Positions 51,768-61,296 of a DNA stretch of 64,000 bases are shown here, in pieces (the stretch's first letter is position 1; each line of letters opens with the position of its first letter). The notes beneath the pieces are model-generated. The model searched no databases and had not been told where the DNA came from. It saw only the letters and a list, made by a program, of their open reading frames with translations. A program made the position numbers and the translations under genes. Source of the stretch: Chitinolyticbacter albus (lineage in GTDB: Bacteria; Pseudomonadota; Gammaproteobacteria; Burkholderiales; Chitinibacteraceae); contig NZ_JANBVF010000004.1 of NCBI RefSeq assembly GCF_024437655.1, positions 124,001-188,000 on the forward strand. Direction: 5' to 3'.

Positions 51768-53456
51768 ATGTCGCTCGCCACCTATACCGCCGTGTTCACC
51801 AACCGCCGCATGGCAGCCGTGCTGCTGCTTGGCTTCGCTTCCGGGCTACCGCTGGCGCTGACCGGCCAGGCGATGCAATCGTGGCTGACCAGTGACGGGC
51901 TCGATCTCAAGACCATCGGCCTCTTGGCGCTGGTCGGCATGCCCTATACCTACAAATTCCTCTGGGCCCCGCTGATGGACCGCTTCGAGCTGCCGGGGCT
52001 GGGGCGGCGCAAGGGCTGGCTGCTGATTACCCAGCTGGCACTCGGGGTGTTGCTGCTCTCCATGGCGGGGCTGCAGCCCGGGGTGCACACCGGCACCTTT
52101 GCGCTGTTCGCGTTGGGGGTGGCGTTTTTCTCGGCCTCGCAGGATGTGGTAGTCGATGCCTACCGGGTCGATGTCAGCCACGACGACGAGCGCGGTGCGG
52201 CGGCCGCCGTTGGCGTGCTGGGCTACCGGCTGGCCATGCTGACCTCGGGCGGACTGGCCTTCCTGATGGCGGAGGCCATGGGTTGGGGCCGCACCTATGC
52301 CATGCTGGGCGGGGTGATGCTCGGGCTGGCCGTAATCGTGCAGCTGATCGCGCCTCGCCTCGCCTACCACGCCAGTCATTCGGCCAGCGAATTTGCCCGC
52401 TTCATTGCCGCGCTACTGTTGTTGCTCGCCGCGGCCATCACCGCCGCGTGGCAGCAGCAGGGGGCGTTTGCGCCGCTGGCGGCCGTGGTCGCCGCGCTGC
52501 TGGTCAATGCGCTGGTCGGCTCGCGGCTATTTGGCGAATGGCGGCACCTCAACGGCTTTCTGGCCATGCTGGCCGGGGCGTGGCTCGGCTACATGCTGGC
52601 GCAGCGCGGCCTGGTCGCACTGGGCCAACTGGCGGGTTGGCCGGATTTCGTTCCGGACAGCCAGAACAACTGGACCGGCCTCTTGTTCGTGCTGGCCGAG
52701 ATCGGCGCTGCGGTACCGCTGGCGCTGTACGGTGCGCAACTGGCGCGCTTCGAGCTCTTGATCACGCCGATGCAGCAGTACTTCCGCCGCGAACACGCCT
52801 GGGCTTTCCTGCTGCTGATCGTGCTCTACAAGCTGGGCGACGCCTTTGCCGGCGTGCTCAGCGTGGCCTTCCTGCAGCAGGGCGTGGGCTTCAGCCTGGG
52901 CGAGATTGGTGTGGTCAACAAGATCGTAGGCATGGTGGCGACCATCTTCGGCGGCATCGTCGGCGGCTTGCTGATGGTGCGGCTGCGGCTGTACCGCTCC
53001 TTGCTGGCGTTCGGCATACTGCAGATCGTCTCGAACGTCGGCTACTGGGCGCTGGCCATCTACGGCAAGGGTGCGCTCGGCAGCGTGCATCTGCCGTTGC
53101 CCGATGAAGTGCTGCAAGTGTTCCGGACCGGTAAGGGCTGGGACGGTAGCCTCGATGTGTTGCTGGGTATCTCGATGACACTGGAAAACCTGGCCGGCGG
53201 CATGGGCACGGCGGCGCTGGTATCACTGCTGATGGCGCTGTGCAACCGCGAGGCCAGTGCCACCCACTATGCGCTGCTGTCGGCGCTATCGGCGGTGGGG
53301 CGCGTCTACGTCGGACCGACGTCGGGCTACCTGGTCGAATCGCTGGGCTGGGCGCATTTCTTCGAGCTATCGATGCTGGTCGGCGTACCTGGCTTGCTGC
53401 TGCTATGGCGGCTACGTCTGCAAGTGGAATGGCTGGATACGCCACGCGTAAGCTGA
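51768..53456 (+). CDS. ampG: AmpG-family muropeptide permease (MFS)
   Basis: 562 residues from ATG 51768; a longer frame exists but its first 21 residues are not membrane-protein-like. Signatures of AmpG are FASGLPLALTGQAMQSWL, KFLWAPLMDRFELPGLGRRK and FFSASQDVVVDAYRVD. It is predicted to import GlcNAc-anhydro-muropeptides for cell-wall recycling. It is longer than E. coli AmpG, with extra hydrophobic segments around 205-290. No beta-lactamase gene is adjacent. Confidence 0.88.
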   Translation: MSLATYTAVFTNRRMAAVLLLGFASGLPLALTGQAMQSWLTSDGLDLKTIGLLALVGMPYTYKFLWAPLMDRFELPGLGRRKGWLLITQLALGVLLLSMAGLQPGVHTGTFALFALGVAFFSASQDVVVDAYRVDVSHDDERGAAAAVGVLGYRLAMLTSGGLAFLMAEAMGWGRTYAMLGGVMLGLAVIVQLIAPRLAYHASHSASEFARFIAALLLLLAAAITAAWQQQGAFAPLAAVVAALLVNALVGSRLFGEWRHLNGFLAMLAGAWLGYMLAQRGLVALGQLAGWPDFVPDSQNNWTGLLFVLAEIGAAVPLALYGAQLARFELLITPMQQYFRREHAWAFLLLIVLYKLGDAFAGVLSVAFLQQGVGFSLGEIGVVNKIVGMVATIFGGIVGGLLMVRLRLYRSLLAFGILQIVSNVGYWALAIYGKGALGSVHLPLPDEVLQVFRTGKGWDGSLDVLLGISMTLENLAGGMGTAALVSLLMALCNREASATHYALLSALSAVGRVYVGPTSGYLVESLGWAHFFELSMLVGVPGLLLLWRLRLQVEWLDTPRVS

Positions 53457-53784
53457 CGGCGAGCAGGGATCAGGGCGCTGGATCACGATCCGCGGGCAGC
53501 GGCACCGGCGGACGATGGAGCGAACAACATCAGGACAACGCCTGCGGCTTAGCTAAAGGCTAGCGGGATTCCGGCCCGCAGCCGGAGAAGGGGATTTGTC
53601 TCGCCAAATTCCCCTCCACCCCAAAGGCGACCCCCTGCCTTGCGGCCCTCCGGGCTACCCTCGGTCGGTCGCGAGTCCAGGTCTCGCTCCACTCCCTCGG
53701 CGCTTGGCACAGGGGTAAGGGTGGTCAGCGCTCAGGCCTGAGGATGATTTCGGCGTGCCCCGTTGCAAGCACCAGACGGCCAAG
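53457..53784. other. intergenic region with truncated repeat
   Basis: No gene. It contains a short palindrome-like GGGGATTTGTCTCGCCAAAT/CCCC segment and repeat copy 3, then about 70 bp of unique sequence before the convergent EamA gene. Confidence 0.6.
53588..53716 (+). repeat. intergenic repeat element, copy 3 (internally deleted)
   Basis: It opens with GGGGATTT like copies 1 and 2, but jumps directly to AAAGGCGACCCC and then follows the conserved block (GCGGCCCTCCGGGCTACCCT, GGTCTCGCTCCACTCC, CGGCGCTTGGCACAGGGG) with a few substitutions. The 15-bp stem and about 110 bp around it are missing. Confidence 0.8.
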
Positions 53785-54663
53785 CTACTTCCGCCACAAC
53801 CGCCGCGGATCAAACCCCGTCGCCAGCGCCGTGCCCAACAACACCAGCGCGGCGCCGGCCAGCGTGTTGTGTCCAACGGTTTCGCCCAGCAGCAATACGC
53901 CCCACAACACGCCGAACACCGGGATCAAAAAGGTCACGGTCAGCGCCGACGCCGGGCCAATGTCCTGCACTAGGCGGAAGTACAACAGGTAGGCAACGCC
54001 GGTGCAGAACACGCCCAGCGCCAGCACGGCCAGTACCGCCAGCGGCGTTGGCACCACCGGCGCAGGCTGCCAGGCCAACAGCGGCAGGATGGCGAGACTG
54101 GAAGCCCACATGCTGCCGTGCGCAGCGGCGAATGGCGGCACATCGGCGGCGTGCCGCTTGCTGTAGCTGCTGGCGGTTGCGTAGCACAGCGTAGCGCCGA
54201 GCACAGCTACGATGGCCCAGCCGGTGCCGGGCTTGCTGATCGCGGCATCCAGGCCCACCAGTACCGTCACCCCGACTATGCCCAGTAGCAAGCCGAATGC
54301 CGATTTGAGTGTCGGCTTCACGCCCAGCCAGACAGCGGCCACCAGCGCGCCCCAGATCGGCGCTGTGGCATTAAGGATCGACATCATCGACGCAGTCAGC
54401 GAGCGCGCGGCCAGGCCATAGAGCAGGAAGGGAATGGCGGTGTTAAACAGCCCAAGCACCGCGTAGTGGCGCCAATGCTCGCGTTTGAGCCGCGTGCGCG
54501 CCAGCAACACGGCCACCAGCGCGAGGAACACCGCGCCGATCACGATGCGCCCTACTGCCGGGATCACCGGGCCCAGCGCCGGCACCGATACGCGCATGAA
54601 CAGAAAAGATGCGCCCCAGATGGCGGCGAGCAGGATCAGGCGCAGAGCGGAGGCGGCGTTCAT
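53785..54663 (-). CDS. EamA/DMT-family exporter
   Basis: 292 residues, ten transmembrane helices in two EamA repeats (about 5-135 and 148-280); the opening LILLAAIWGASFLFMRVSVP and PFLLYGLAARSLTASMMSIL are typical. Such proteins export amino acids or metabolites. The substrate is unknown. Confidence 0.85.
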   Translation of the reverse strand: MNAASALRLILLAAIWGASFLFMRVSVPALGPVIPAVGRIVIGAVFLALVAVLLARTRLKREHWRHYAVLGLFNTAIPFLLYGLAARSLTASMMSILNATAPIWGALVAAVWLGVKPTLKSAFGLLLGIVGVTVLVGLDAAISKPGTGWAIVAVLGATLCYATASSYSKRHAADVPPFAAAHGSMWASSLAILPLLAWQPAPVVPTPLAVLAVLALGVFCTGVAYLLYFRLVQDIGPASALTVTFLIPVFGVLWGVLLLGETVGHNTLAGAALVLLGTALATGFDPRRLWRK

Positions 54664-54937
54664 CGATATTCCGTGGGATATGCCGGGATCAGCATGCCGG
54701 ACAGGCGCTCGCTAAGCTTCCCGGATCTTGCACAACTTGCACGCCGGCGACAGCGGCCGCCAGCAACAGCATCGCCCGGTTTACGTGGCAACAGAAGCCG
54801 GGATATGCCGTATCGCGTAGCGCCCGCAACCCGGCTAGCCACGTCGCTAGATGCCACACGCGCTCAACGACAGCGCGTGGCACCTGGTCAGTCATCGGGC
54901 ACAGATGAATGAGGTATCTACGCCCGCTATGGGCACG

Positions 54938-55738
54938 CTATGCAGTGGCCAGATCTATCATCACGACGCCGATTTGCGGCGTGCGCCAACGGCGTTTGAA
55001 ATTGGCCCACCAGCCACGGGGATGTTTGCGATCGTAAACCGGCTCGGTCTTGAGCACGCCCGCAACAACCCCGGTAGGATCGGAATCCAGCGCATCGCTC
55101 ACCTGGAAGCGCGCGTCCGGCGGCAAGCACTCCCTGGCCAACGCCACCAACGCGTGTTCATGTTCCGCATGGCGCTTGCTGCGCAGGATCATCAGCGGCT
55201 CGCCTGGCTTGTTGCTGGTCTGCAGGTAAACCAAGTGCATCTGCTCGATGTCCGCCTGACTTGCGCAGTAGTCGTAGGCCACCCGGGTGAAATCCCGTAG
55301 CGGCGCCAGCAACGCCGCATAACGGGCCGTGTCGATTTGCGCGTCGCCCGCCTGCATGGTCAGCAAATCATGGACTTTGAGCAGATAGGTGTTGTCGACG
55401 ACGGTCATGCCATGCTCGTCGATCAAGGCCAGCTCGAAATGCTGCTGGCTAGCGGTGAGCAGCAAGGCGCTGAACGTGGTTTCGAACACGGGCTCAGTTT
55501 CACCTTGGGCCGCCGCCAGCTCGGCACTGGCATAGGCCGGCACCACTGGCAAAGCGTGGCCTTCCAGTGTCACCGCGGCAAAACTGATCGCCAGTTTGCC
55601 GTCGGGCAGCGATTGCGCCGCCCCTGTTGCCCACAAGGGATGGACCCAAAGCGCTTGCTTGATCTCGTCTTCCTGCGCCGAGCCAAATTCGACGGCGTCA
55701 AGCCGCTCAATCAGTGCTAGTACCGCATGTTGCATCAA
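54938..55738 (-). CDS. conserved hypothetical protein (possibly SseB-like)
   Basis: 266 residues, soluble, acidic and without a signal peptide. The C-terminal part (RFQVSDALDSDPTGVVAGVL, ending PQIGVVMIDLATA) weakly resembles SseB-type C-terminal domains, but I would not assign the family on that alone. It sits alone between the EamA exporter and nrtR, all on the minus strand. Confidence 0.5.
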   Translation of the reverse strand: MMQHAVLALIERLDAVEFGSAQEDEIKQALWVHPLWATGAAQSLPDGKLAISFAAVTLEGHALPVVPAYASAELAAAQGETEPVFETTFSALLLTASQQHFELALIDEHGMTVVDNTYLLKVHDLLTMQAGDAQIDTARYAALLAPLRDFTRVAYDYCASQADIEQMHLVYLQTSNKPGEPLMILRSKRHAEHEHALVALARECLPPDARFQVSDALDSDPTGVVAGVLKTEPVYDRKHPRGWWANFKRRWRTPQIGVVMIDLATA

Positions 55739-55846
55739 GGCCTCCTGTGATCATTGCGGCCTGGGCCGCATCGGCAGAGGGCCGAGGATAGCCGGGGCCT
55801 GATACCGATAACAAGCACGGATCTGTTGCATGTCAGCGCCGCTGGA

Positions 55847-56506
55847 TCAGATCGCCCGCTCGCTCAACGATAACGCGTGCCGCCAAGCGGGCTTCACTTG
55901 GTAGAGCTGCGCCGGCCGATGCGCGTTGCCACTGGAGAACGCGCCGGGGATCGCTTCGAGCACGTCGAGTTCGTCCATCTTGCGGCGAAAGCTTACCTTG
56001 TTCAGCGGTTCGCCCAGCAGCGCCTCATAGACCACCTGCAGCTGCGGCAGCGTGAACGGCGCCGGGCACAGGTGCACCGGCAGCGATGAATAGCTGCTCT
56101 TGTTGCGCACGCGCTCGCACGCAGCGGCAACAATCTGCGCATGATCGAACGGCAGGCCGCGCAGGTCGTCCACCGAGCAGAGCACCGCGTCTGCCGCTTC
56201 GGTAATCAGCGTATCGGGCACCAGCGCGTAATAGACCACGCTGATCGACCAGCCGCGGGGATCGCGCGCCGGGCCGCTGAAGGTGCCAAGCTGCTCCAGA
56301 TAGGGGCTGTGCACCCCCGGCTTGTCGCGCAGCACGCGCAAGGCGGCATCACGGGTATCGCGGTCGCTGTCGGTGTGCACATAGCCGCCCGGCAGCGCCA
56401 GCGTGCCGACAAAGGGCTCGCGCTCGCGCCGGTGCAGCAGCACTTGCAGCGCATCGTCACGCAGCGTCAACAGCACAACGTCGACCGTGCAGATCACCTC
56501 GCTCAT
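55847..56506 (-). CDS. nrtR: NrtR-type Nudix-related regulator of NAD metabolism
   Basis: 219 residues: an N-terminal Nudix-fold domain (about 1-140; VDVVLLTLRDDALQVLLHRR, LALPGGYV) and a C-terminal winged helix (about 150-215; FTLPQLQVVYEALLGEPLNK, VSFRRKMDEL). The Nudix box is degenerate: where catalysis needs REUXEE it reads RVLRDKPG, so it should sense, not hydrolyse, a ligand. Characterised NrtR proteins bind ADP-ribose and repress NAD genes. It is divergent from the salvage operon, with one operator 13 bp before its own start and one before pncA. Confidence 0.9.
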   Translation of the reverse strand: MSEVICTVDVVLLTLRDDALQVLLHRREREPFVGTLALPGGYVHTDSDRDTRDAALRVLRDKPGVHSPYLEQLGTFSGPARDPRGWSISVVYYALVPDTLITEAADAVLCSVDDLRGLPFDHAQIVAAACERVRNKSSYSSLPVHLCPAPFTLPQLQVVYEALLGEPLNKVSFRRKMDELDVLEAIPGAFSSGNAHRPAQLYQVKPAWRHALSLSERAI

Positions 56507-56518
56507 CCCATTCCCATC

Positions 56519-56545
56519 CAGTTAGATCATAATTAAAACTAACTG
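56519..56545. promoter_or_regulatory. NrtR operator 1 (nrtR side)
   Basis: CAGTTAG-N13-CTAACTG: a 7-bp perfect inverted repeat with TTAG-N13-CTAA as core (56522-56542). It covers a minus-strand TATGAT that could be the nrtR -10 box, so autorepression is likely. Confidence 0.7.
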
Positions 56546-56630
56546 ATTGCAGACTGTTTGGCTAGCGCCGCACGGCATGATCCAATGTAGGTATCCATAC
56601 TTCGTGCACCCGCTTTGCTGCGCCATTTAA

Positions 56631-56651
56631 TTAGTTGCAAACATAAACTAA
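56631..56651. promoter_or_regulatory. NrtR operator 2 (pncA side)
   Basis: TTAGTT-N9-AACTAA, the same 21-bp TTAG-N13-CTAA geometry as operator 1. It overlaps the -35 element of the salvage operon promoter, as expected for a repressor. Confidence 0.75.
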
Positions 56652-56663
56652 GTGGTTTACATT
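56635..56663 (+). promoter_or_regulatory. promoter of the NAD-salvage operon
   Basis: TTGCAA (56635-56640), 17 bp, TACATT (56658-56663), 28 bp before the pncA start. The -35 lies inside NrtR operator 2. Confidence 0.55.
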
Positions 56664-56691
56664 GGAATCACCCCGCAGCCGGAGCGCCACC

Positions 56692-57546
56692 ATGTTGAAG
56701 CAACACCTGTTGATCATCGACCCGCAGAACGATTTCTGCGATCTGCCCACCACCTTCCGCCCGGCCAATCCACTGGCCGACGGTGAACAGCTGGCCCCGG
56801 CACTGCCGGTGGCCGGCGCCCACGCCGACATGCTGCGCCTTGCCGCGCTGATCGATACAGCGGGCGCGAGCTTCGACGCCATCACCATCACGCTCGATTC
56901 CCACCAACGGCTCGACATCGCCCACCCCACCTTCTGGTGCACTGGTGACGGCGATGGCGTCGCCCCGTTCACGCAGATCAGCGCAAACGATGTCGCAACC
57001 GGCCGCTACGTGCCGCGTGATCCGGCCGCCACATCCCGCGCGCTGAGCTATCTGCGCGAACTGGAAGCGAAGGGCCGCTACGTGCACATGGTCTGGCCGG
57101 TGCACTGTGAAATCGGCAGCTGGGGTTACGCCGTGCACGACAGCCTGCGCGCCGCCTACAACCGCTGGGAAGAGCGCGAGCTGAAGATCGTGGCCAAGGT
57201 GGTGAAGGGCACCAATCCGTGGACCGAGCACTACAGCGCCATCGAAGCCGAAGTGCCGCTGGCCGACGACGACAGCACGCAAGTGAACGCCGCGCTGGTG
57301 GCTGCACTGAATGACGCCGAGCACATCATCGTCGCCGGTGAGGCTGGCAGCCACTGCGTAAAGGCGACCACCGAGCATCTGGTGGCCCGCCTGCCCGATG
57401 GTGCGGCGCGGCTGACGCTGCTGACCGACTGCATGAGCGCCGTCGCCGGCTTCGAGGCGCAGTACCGTGATTTTCTCGCCGATATGCAGGCCCGTGGCGC
57501 GCGGCTCGCCACCAGCGAGCAGATCGCGGCAGAATGCCTCGCCTGA
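56692..57546 (+). CDS. pncA: nicotinamidase-like cysteine hydrolase
   Basis: 284 residues from ATG 56692 (GGAG upstream). The nicotinamidase triad and metal site can be traced: Asp in [10 protein letters not shown], metal ligands in [16 protein letters not shown] (D-x-H-x6-H), Lys in [16 protein letters not shown] and nucleophile Cys in [17 protein letters not shown]. It is longer than E. coli PncA (213 aa), with an insertion in the middle. Deamidation of nicotinamide to nicotinate fits its place between the NrtR operator and pncB. A related hydrolase activity cannot be excluded. Confidence 0.8.
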   Translation: MLKQHLLIIDPQNDFCDLPTTFRPANPLADGEQLAPALPVAGAHADMLRLAALIDTAGASFDAITITLDSHQRLDIAHPTFWCTGDGDGVAPFTQISANDVATGRYVPRDPAATSRALSYLRELEAKGRYVHMVWPVHCEIGSWGYAVHDSLRAAYNRWEERELKIVAKVVKGTNPWTEHYSAIEAEVPLADDDSTQVNAALVAALNDAEHIIVAGEAGSHCVKATTEHLVARLPDGAARLTLLTDCMSAVAGFEAQYRDFLADMQARGARLATSEQIAAECLA

Positions 57547-57628
57547 AGACCCGTTGCAGCGGCGGCCACGCGGCCTGCGCTGCAACGGCTTGCACCACCC
57601 ACACCATACGAACGCATCGAGAACCGAG

Positions 57629-58831
57629 ATGAACGCCCCCATCGTGCGCAGCCTGCTGGAAAACGACCTCTACAAGTTCACCATGTGGCAGGCGCTGCTG
57701 CATCGCCAGCCCGGCGCCATGGCCGAGTACGCCTTCGTCTGCCGCAATACGCCGGCCTTTCCGCTGGCCGAGCTCAAGGCGGAGGTAGAGGCCGAGCTCG
57801 ATGCGCTGTGCGCCATGCAGTTCACCCAGGACGAGCTCGACTACCTGCGCGGCCTGCGCTTCATCAAGGGCGATTTCGTCGACTTCCTCACCGTGTTCCG
57901 CTTCCAGCGCCATTTCGTCTCGGTGGAAACAGCCGGCGACACGCTGCAGATCGTCGCGCGCGGCCCGCTGGTGCACGTGATGGGCTTCGAGATCTTCGTG
58001 CTCTACATCGTCAACACGCTGTACTTTCGCCGCCTCGGCAATGTTGAGGCGGTGCTCGGCGTAGCGCGGCAGCGCCTTGCCGCCAAGATCGCCACGCTCA
58101 AGGCCGCCGCGCCGGAGCTCGCGGACGGCGGGGATTTCCCCTTCATCGCCTTCGATTTCGGTCTGCGCCGCCGCTATTCGGCCGAGTGGCACGACGAGGT
58201 GCTGGAAACGCTGACGCGCGAAGTGCCGCAGTTCGTGCGCGGCACCTCCAACGTCTACCTCGCCAAGCGCTACGGCATCACGCCGATCGGCACCATGGCG
58301 CACGAATACCTGCAGGCCTACCAGGCCTTCGGCTCGCGGCTGCGCGATTTTCAGAAATCCGCGCTGGAAGGCTGGGTGCAGGAATACCGCGGTGATCTGG
58401 GCATCGCGCTGACGGATGTGGTCGGCATGGATGCCTTCCTCGCCGATTTCGATCTCTACTTCGCCAAGCTGTTCGACGGTCTGCGGCACGATTCGGGCGA
58501 TCCCACGGCCTGGGGCGAAAAAGCCATCGCCCACTACGACGCGCTGCGCATCGATGCGCGGATGAAACGGCTGGTGTTCTCCGACGGGCTCGACATCGAC
58601 AAGGCGCTGGCGCTGTACCGCCATTTCCGCGGCCGCATCCAGACCAGTTTCGGCATCGGCACCAATTTCACCAACGACACGCCTCTCAAGGCGCTGAACA
58701 TCGTGATGAAGCTCACCCACTGTAACGGCCAGCCGGTAGCCAAGCTCTCCGATGCGCCGGGCAAGACGCTGTGTGAGGACCAGACTTTCCTGGCGTATTT
58801 GCGGCAGGTGTTTAATCACACGGCGAGTTGA
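57629..58831 (+). CDS. pncB: nicotinate phosphoribosyltransferase
   Basis: 400 residues from ATG 57629, usual PncB length. Signatures: [57 protein letters not shown] (phosphorylated His in MAHEY), [11 protein letters not shown] and [10 protein letters not shown]. It makes NaMN from nicotinate and PRPP with ATP. It follows pncA by 82 bp. Confidence 0.96.
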   Translation: MNAPIVRSLLENDLYKFTMWQALLHRQPGAMAEYAFVCRNTPAFPLAELKAEVEAELDALCAMQFTQDELDYLRGLRFIKGDFVDFLTVFRFQRHFVSVETAGDTLQIVARGPLVHVMGFEIFVLYIVNTLYFRRLGNVEAVLGVARQRLAAKIATLKAAAPELADGGDFPFIAFDFGLRRRYSAEWHDEVLETLTREVPQFVRGTSNVYLAKRYGITPIGTMAHEYLQAYQAFGSRLRDFQKSALEGWVQEYRGDLGIALTDVVGMDAFLADFDLYFAKLFDGLRHDSGDPTAWGEKAIAHYDALRIDARMKRLVFSDGLDIDKALALYRHFRGRIQTSFGIGTNFTNDTPLKALNIVMKLTHCNGQPVAKLSDAPGKTLCEDQTFLAYLRQVFNHTAS

Positions 58832-58940
58832 ATATACAGCTACAGATAGCAATTTCGTTTGCAATCATGCCATGCGAGTTGCTACTGCAATGTTCAAGCA
58901 GAATTTGATGCCCGGAATTTAACAATCGGGAAACGAGTTT

Positions 58941-59480
58941 ATGAAAACTCTAGCGGAGAATATTTATTGCATTCGGCCCAGCAACGCTCATCGCTTGTTG
59001 TTACTCCGACCCGGAGGCTCATATAGCACCCTAGCTGCTATAGGACACAGAAGGTATCGAGAAAGCTGGGTCGACCCAGGCTTCGAGTTTTACGAAAAAG
59101 GTTTGGTGCCTGAGTCTCTCGCAACATGCAGTTCGACATTTGCTATTCAAGAGAATCATACGAAATTTCTCGATCTGGGTACTGAAGTCGAACTTCTCCC
59201 CATTTTGGTCAAAGCGAAGCGATGGTTCTTGGCGAATGTACTAGCAGAAGTTTTCGAATTTGATGAAGAACACTCTGTCGTCATGAGATCAGGTCCGAAT
59301 AGCGATATATTTTATGTTCAGGCTCTTTTTGTTAAAAAAGACAAAATTCCGGATATTTTCGTTTTGGCCGGCTCTAACAAGTCACAAATTTTTGTTACTG
59401 AGAAAATGAAAGCGCAGTTATGCGTATTGCCAAATCCAGGGGTTAAATTTCATCATGTTGGCGCTGCGATTTACGTGTAG
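58941..59480 (+). CDS. AT-rich hypothetical protein, possible orphan immunity protein
   Basis: 179 residues, no signal peptide or membrane helix. Base and codon use are clearly AT-richer than the flanking pncB and nadE (many TTT, AAA and ATA codons). The C-terminal part (DIFVLAGSNKSQIFVTEKMK, then FHHVGAAIYV) faintly resembles Imm11/Imm43-type immunity proteins, which end in a similar two-strand pattern. No toxin gene is next to it. It probably entered by horizontal transfer. Family assignment is a suggestion only. Confidence 0.6.
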   Translation: MKTLAENIYCIRPSNAHRLLLLRPGGSYSTLAAIGHRRYRESWVDPGFEFYEKGLVPESLATCSSTFAIQENHTKFLDLGTEVELLPILVKAKRWFLANVLAEVFEFDEEHSVVMRSGPNSDIFYVQALFVKKDKIPDIFVLAGSNKSQIFVTEKMKAQLCVLPNPGVKFHHVGAAIYV

Positions 59481-59580
59481 TCCGCAAGGCTAGAGGGGCA
59501 AAAATCGATGTGCCAATAACAAAAGATAAATATCCGCATAGCCATCCGACACTAGATCCAAAGCATTCCTGAGGACCACC

Positions 59581-61284
59581 ATGCTGCGCATCACCGTAGC
59601 CCAGATCAATCCCACCGTCGGCGACTTCGCCGGCAACCTCAAGCTGATGCGCGCCGCGGCCGAAACGGCGCAGCGCGAGGGTGCCGAGCTGGTGGTGTTT
59701 CCCGAGCTGTCGCTCACCGGTTATTACCCGGGCGACCTGCTCGACGAGCCGGCCTTTCTCGCCGCCATTGATGCGGCACTGGCCGAGCTGCTCGCCGCCA
59801 GCCGCGCCACACCAGGGCTCAACTGGGTGATCGGCGCGCCGACCCGGCGCGAGGGGCCGGGCAAACCGCTCTCGAACAGCCTGCTGGTGATCGCCGACGG
59901 GGCCGTGCGTCTGCAGTACGCCAAGCAGCTGCTGCCCACCTACAACATCTTCGACGAGCACCGCCACTTCGAGCCGGGACCGGATGCCAACCGGGTGCTG
60001 CGCATCGGGCCGTGGCGCATCGGCTTTCTGATCTGCGAGGATGGCTGGAACGACGATGGCCGCGACTATGCGGTGAACCCATTCCAACGGCTGGCTGAGG
60101 CCGCACCGGATCTGGTGGTGTCGATCAACGCCAGCCCCTCCAACATCGGCAAGCGCGAGCAGCGCCACCAGCTGTTCGCCGCCGCCAGCCGGCGCCACGA
60201 TCTGCCGCTGCTCTATGTGAACCAGGTCGGCGGCCAGGACCAGCTGGTGTTCGATGGTGCATCGTTCGCCGTCACCCCGCAGGGCGGCGTGGTATTCGAG
60301 GCGGAGCGCTTTGCCGAGGACACCTGCACGCTGGGCTTCGACGGCACGCGCTTCGCCACCGCCGACGGCGCTGCGCTGCCCGCGGTCGACCCGGCAGGAC
60401 TGCCGGTGATGGCGTTCTACCGCCAGCAGATCGTGCTGGGCCTGCGCGACTACGCGCGGCGCTGCGGTTTTTTGCGTGCCGTGGTTGGCTGCTCCGGCGG
60501 CATCGACAGCGCGCTGACGCTGGCGCTGGCGGCCGAGGCGCTCGGCGCCGACAACGTCACCGCCATCACCATGCCGTCGCGCTTTTCCAGTGCCGGCAGC
60601 GTCGACGATTCGGTCACGCTGTGCCGCAACCTGGGCGTGCAGCTGATCGAGCACCCGATCCGCGACATGGTCGATGCCTATGCCGTCGGCTTCGCCACGG
60701 CGTTTGGCGCGCCGCTGGCCGGTCTGCCGCTGGAGAACCTGCAGGCGCGCGTGCGCGGCACGGTGCTGATGGAATACTCGAACAGCTACGGCCACCTGCT
60801 GCTCACCACCGGCAACAAGAGCGAGATCTCGGTCGGCTATTGCACGCTGTATGGCGACACCAATGGCGGGCTGGGGCTGATCGGCGACTTGTACAAGACG
60901 GAGGTCTACGCGCTGAGCCGCCACCTGAACGAAGCCGCCGGCCGCGAGCTGATCCCGGCGCCCATCCTCGACAAGGAACCGTCCGCCGAGCTGGCACCCG
61001 GCCAGCGCGACACCGACAGCCTGCCGCCCTATCCGGTGCTCGATGCACTGCTCAAGGTACTGGTTGAAGGGCAGCGACTGGGGCAGGACGAGAGAGCAAA
61101 GGTCGAGGCCGAGTACGCGCGACTGACTGCCAGCGCGGAGGGCCAGACTCTGGTGGCGCGCCTGCGCGGCATGATTGCCCGCAACGAATACAAGCGGCGC
61201 CAGGCGCCACCCATCCTGCGGCTACGCGCCCGCGCCTTCGGCAGTGGCCGACAGATGCCCATCGCCGCCCGCCACCTGTTCTGA
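59581..61284 (+). CDS. nadE: glutamine-dependent NAD+ synthetase
   Basis: 567 residues. The N-terminal nitrilase-type glutaminase (about 1-270) has Glu in VVFPELSLTGYYPGD, Lys in YAKQLLPTYNIFDE and Cys in LICEDGWND. The C-terminal synthetase (about 280-567) has the PP-loop VVGCSGGIDSALTLALA, then LTTGNKSEISVGYCTLYGD. It amidates NaAD to NAD using glutamine, the last step of PncA-PncB salvage. Confidence 0.97.
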   Translation: MLRITVAQINPTVGDFAGNLKLMRAAAETAQREGAELVVFPELSLTGYYPGDLLDEPAFLAAIDAALAELLAASRATPGLNWVIGAPTRREGPGKPLSNSLLVIADGAVRLQYAKQLLPTYNIFDEHRHFEPGPDANRVLRIGPWRIGFLICEDGWNDDGRDYAVNPFQRLAEAAPDLVVSINASPSNIGKREQRHQLFAAASRRHDLPLLYVNQVGGQDQLVFDGASFAVTPQGGVVFEAERFAEDTCTLGFDGTRFATADGAALPAVDPAGLPVMAFYRQQIVLGLRDYARRCGFLRAVVGCSGGIDSALTLALAAEALGADNVTAITMPSRFSSAGSVDDSVTLCRNLGVQLIEHPIRDMVDAYAVGFATAFGAPLAGLPLENLQARVRGTVLMEYSNSYGHLLLTTGNKSEISVGYCTLYGDTNGGLGLIGDLYKTEVYALSRHLNEAAGRELIPAPILDKEPSAELAPGQRDTDSLPPYPVLDALLKVLVEGQRLGQDERAKVEAEYARLTASAEGQTLVARLRGMIARNEYKRRQAPPILRLRARAFGSGRQMPIAARHLF

Positions 61285-61296
61285 TTGGGATTAGCC

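Noticed and set aside
54689-54895. Minus-strand 68-codon frame that faintly looks like a transposase tail (VPRAVVERVWHLATWLAGL)
   Set aside because: The similarity is too short and lacks DDE motifs or terminal repeats; it cannot be supported as a mobile element.
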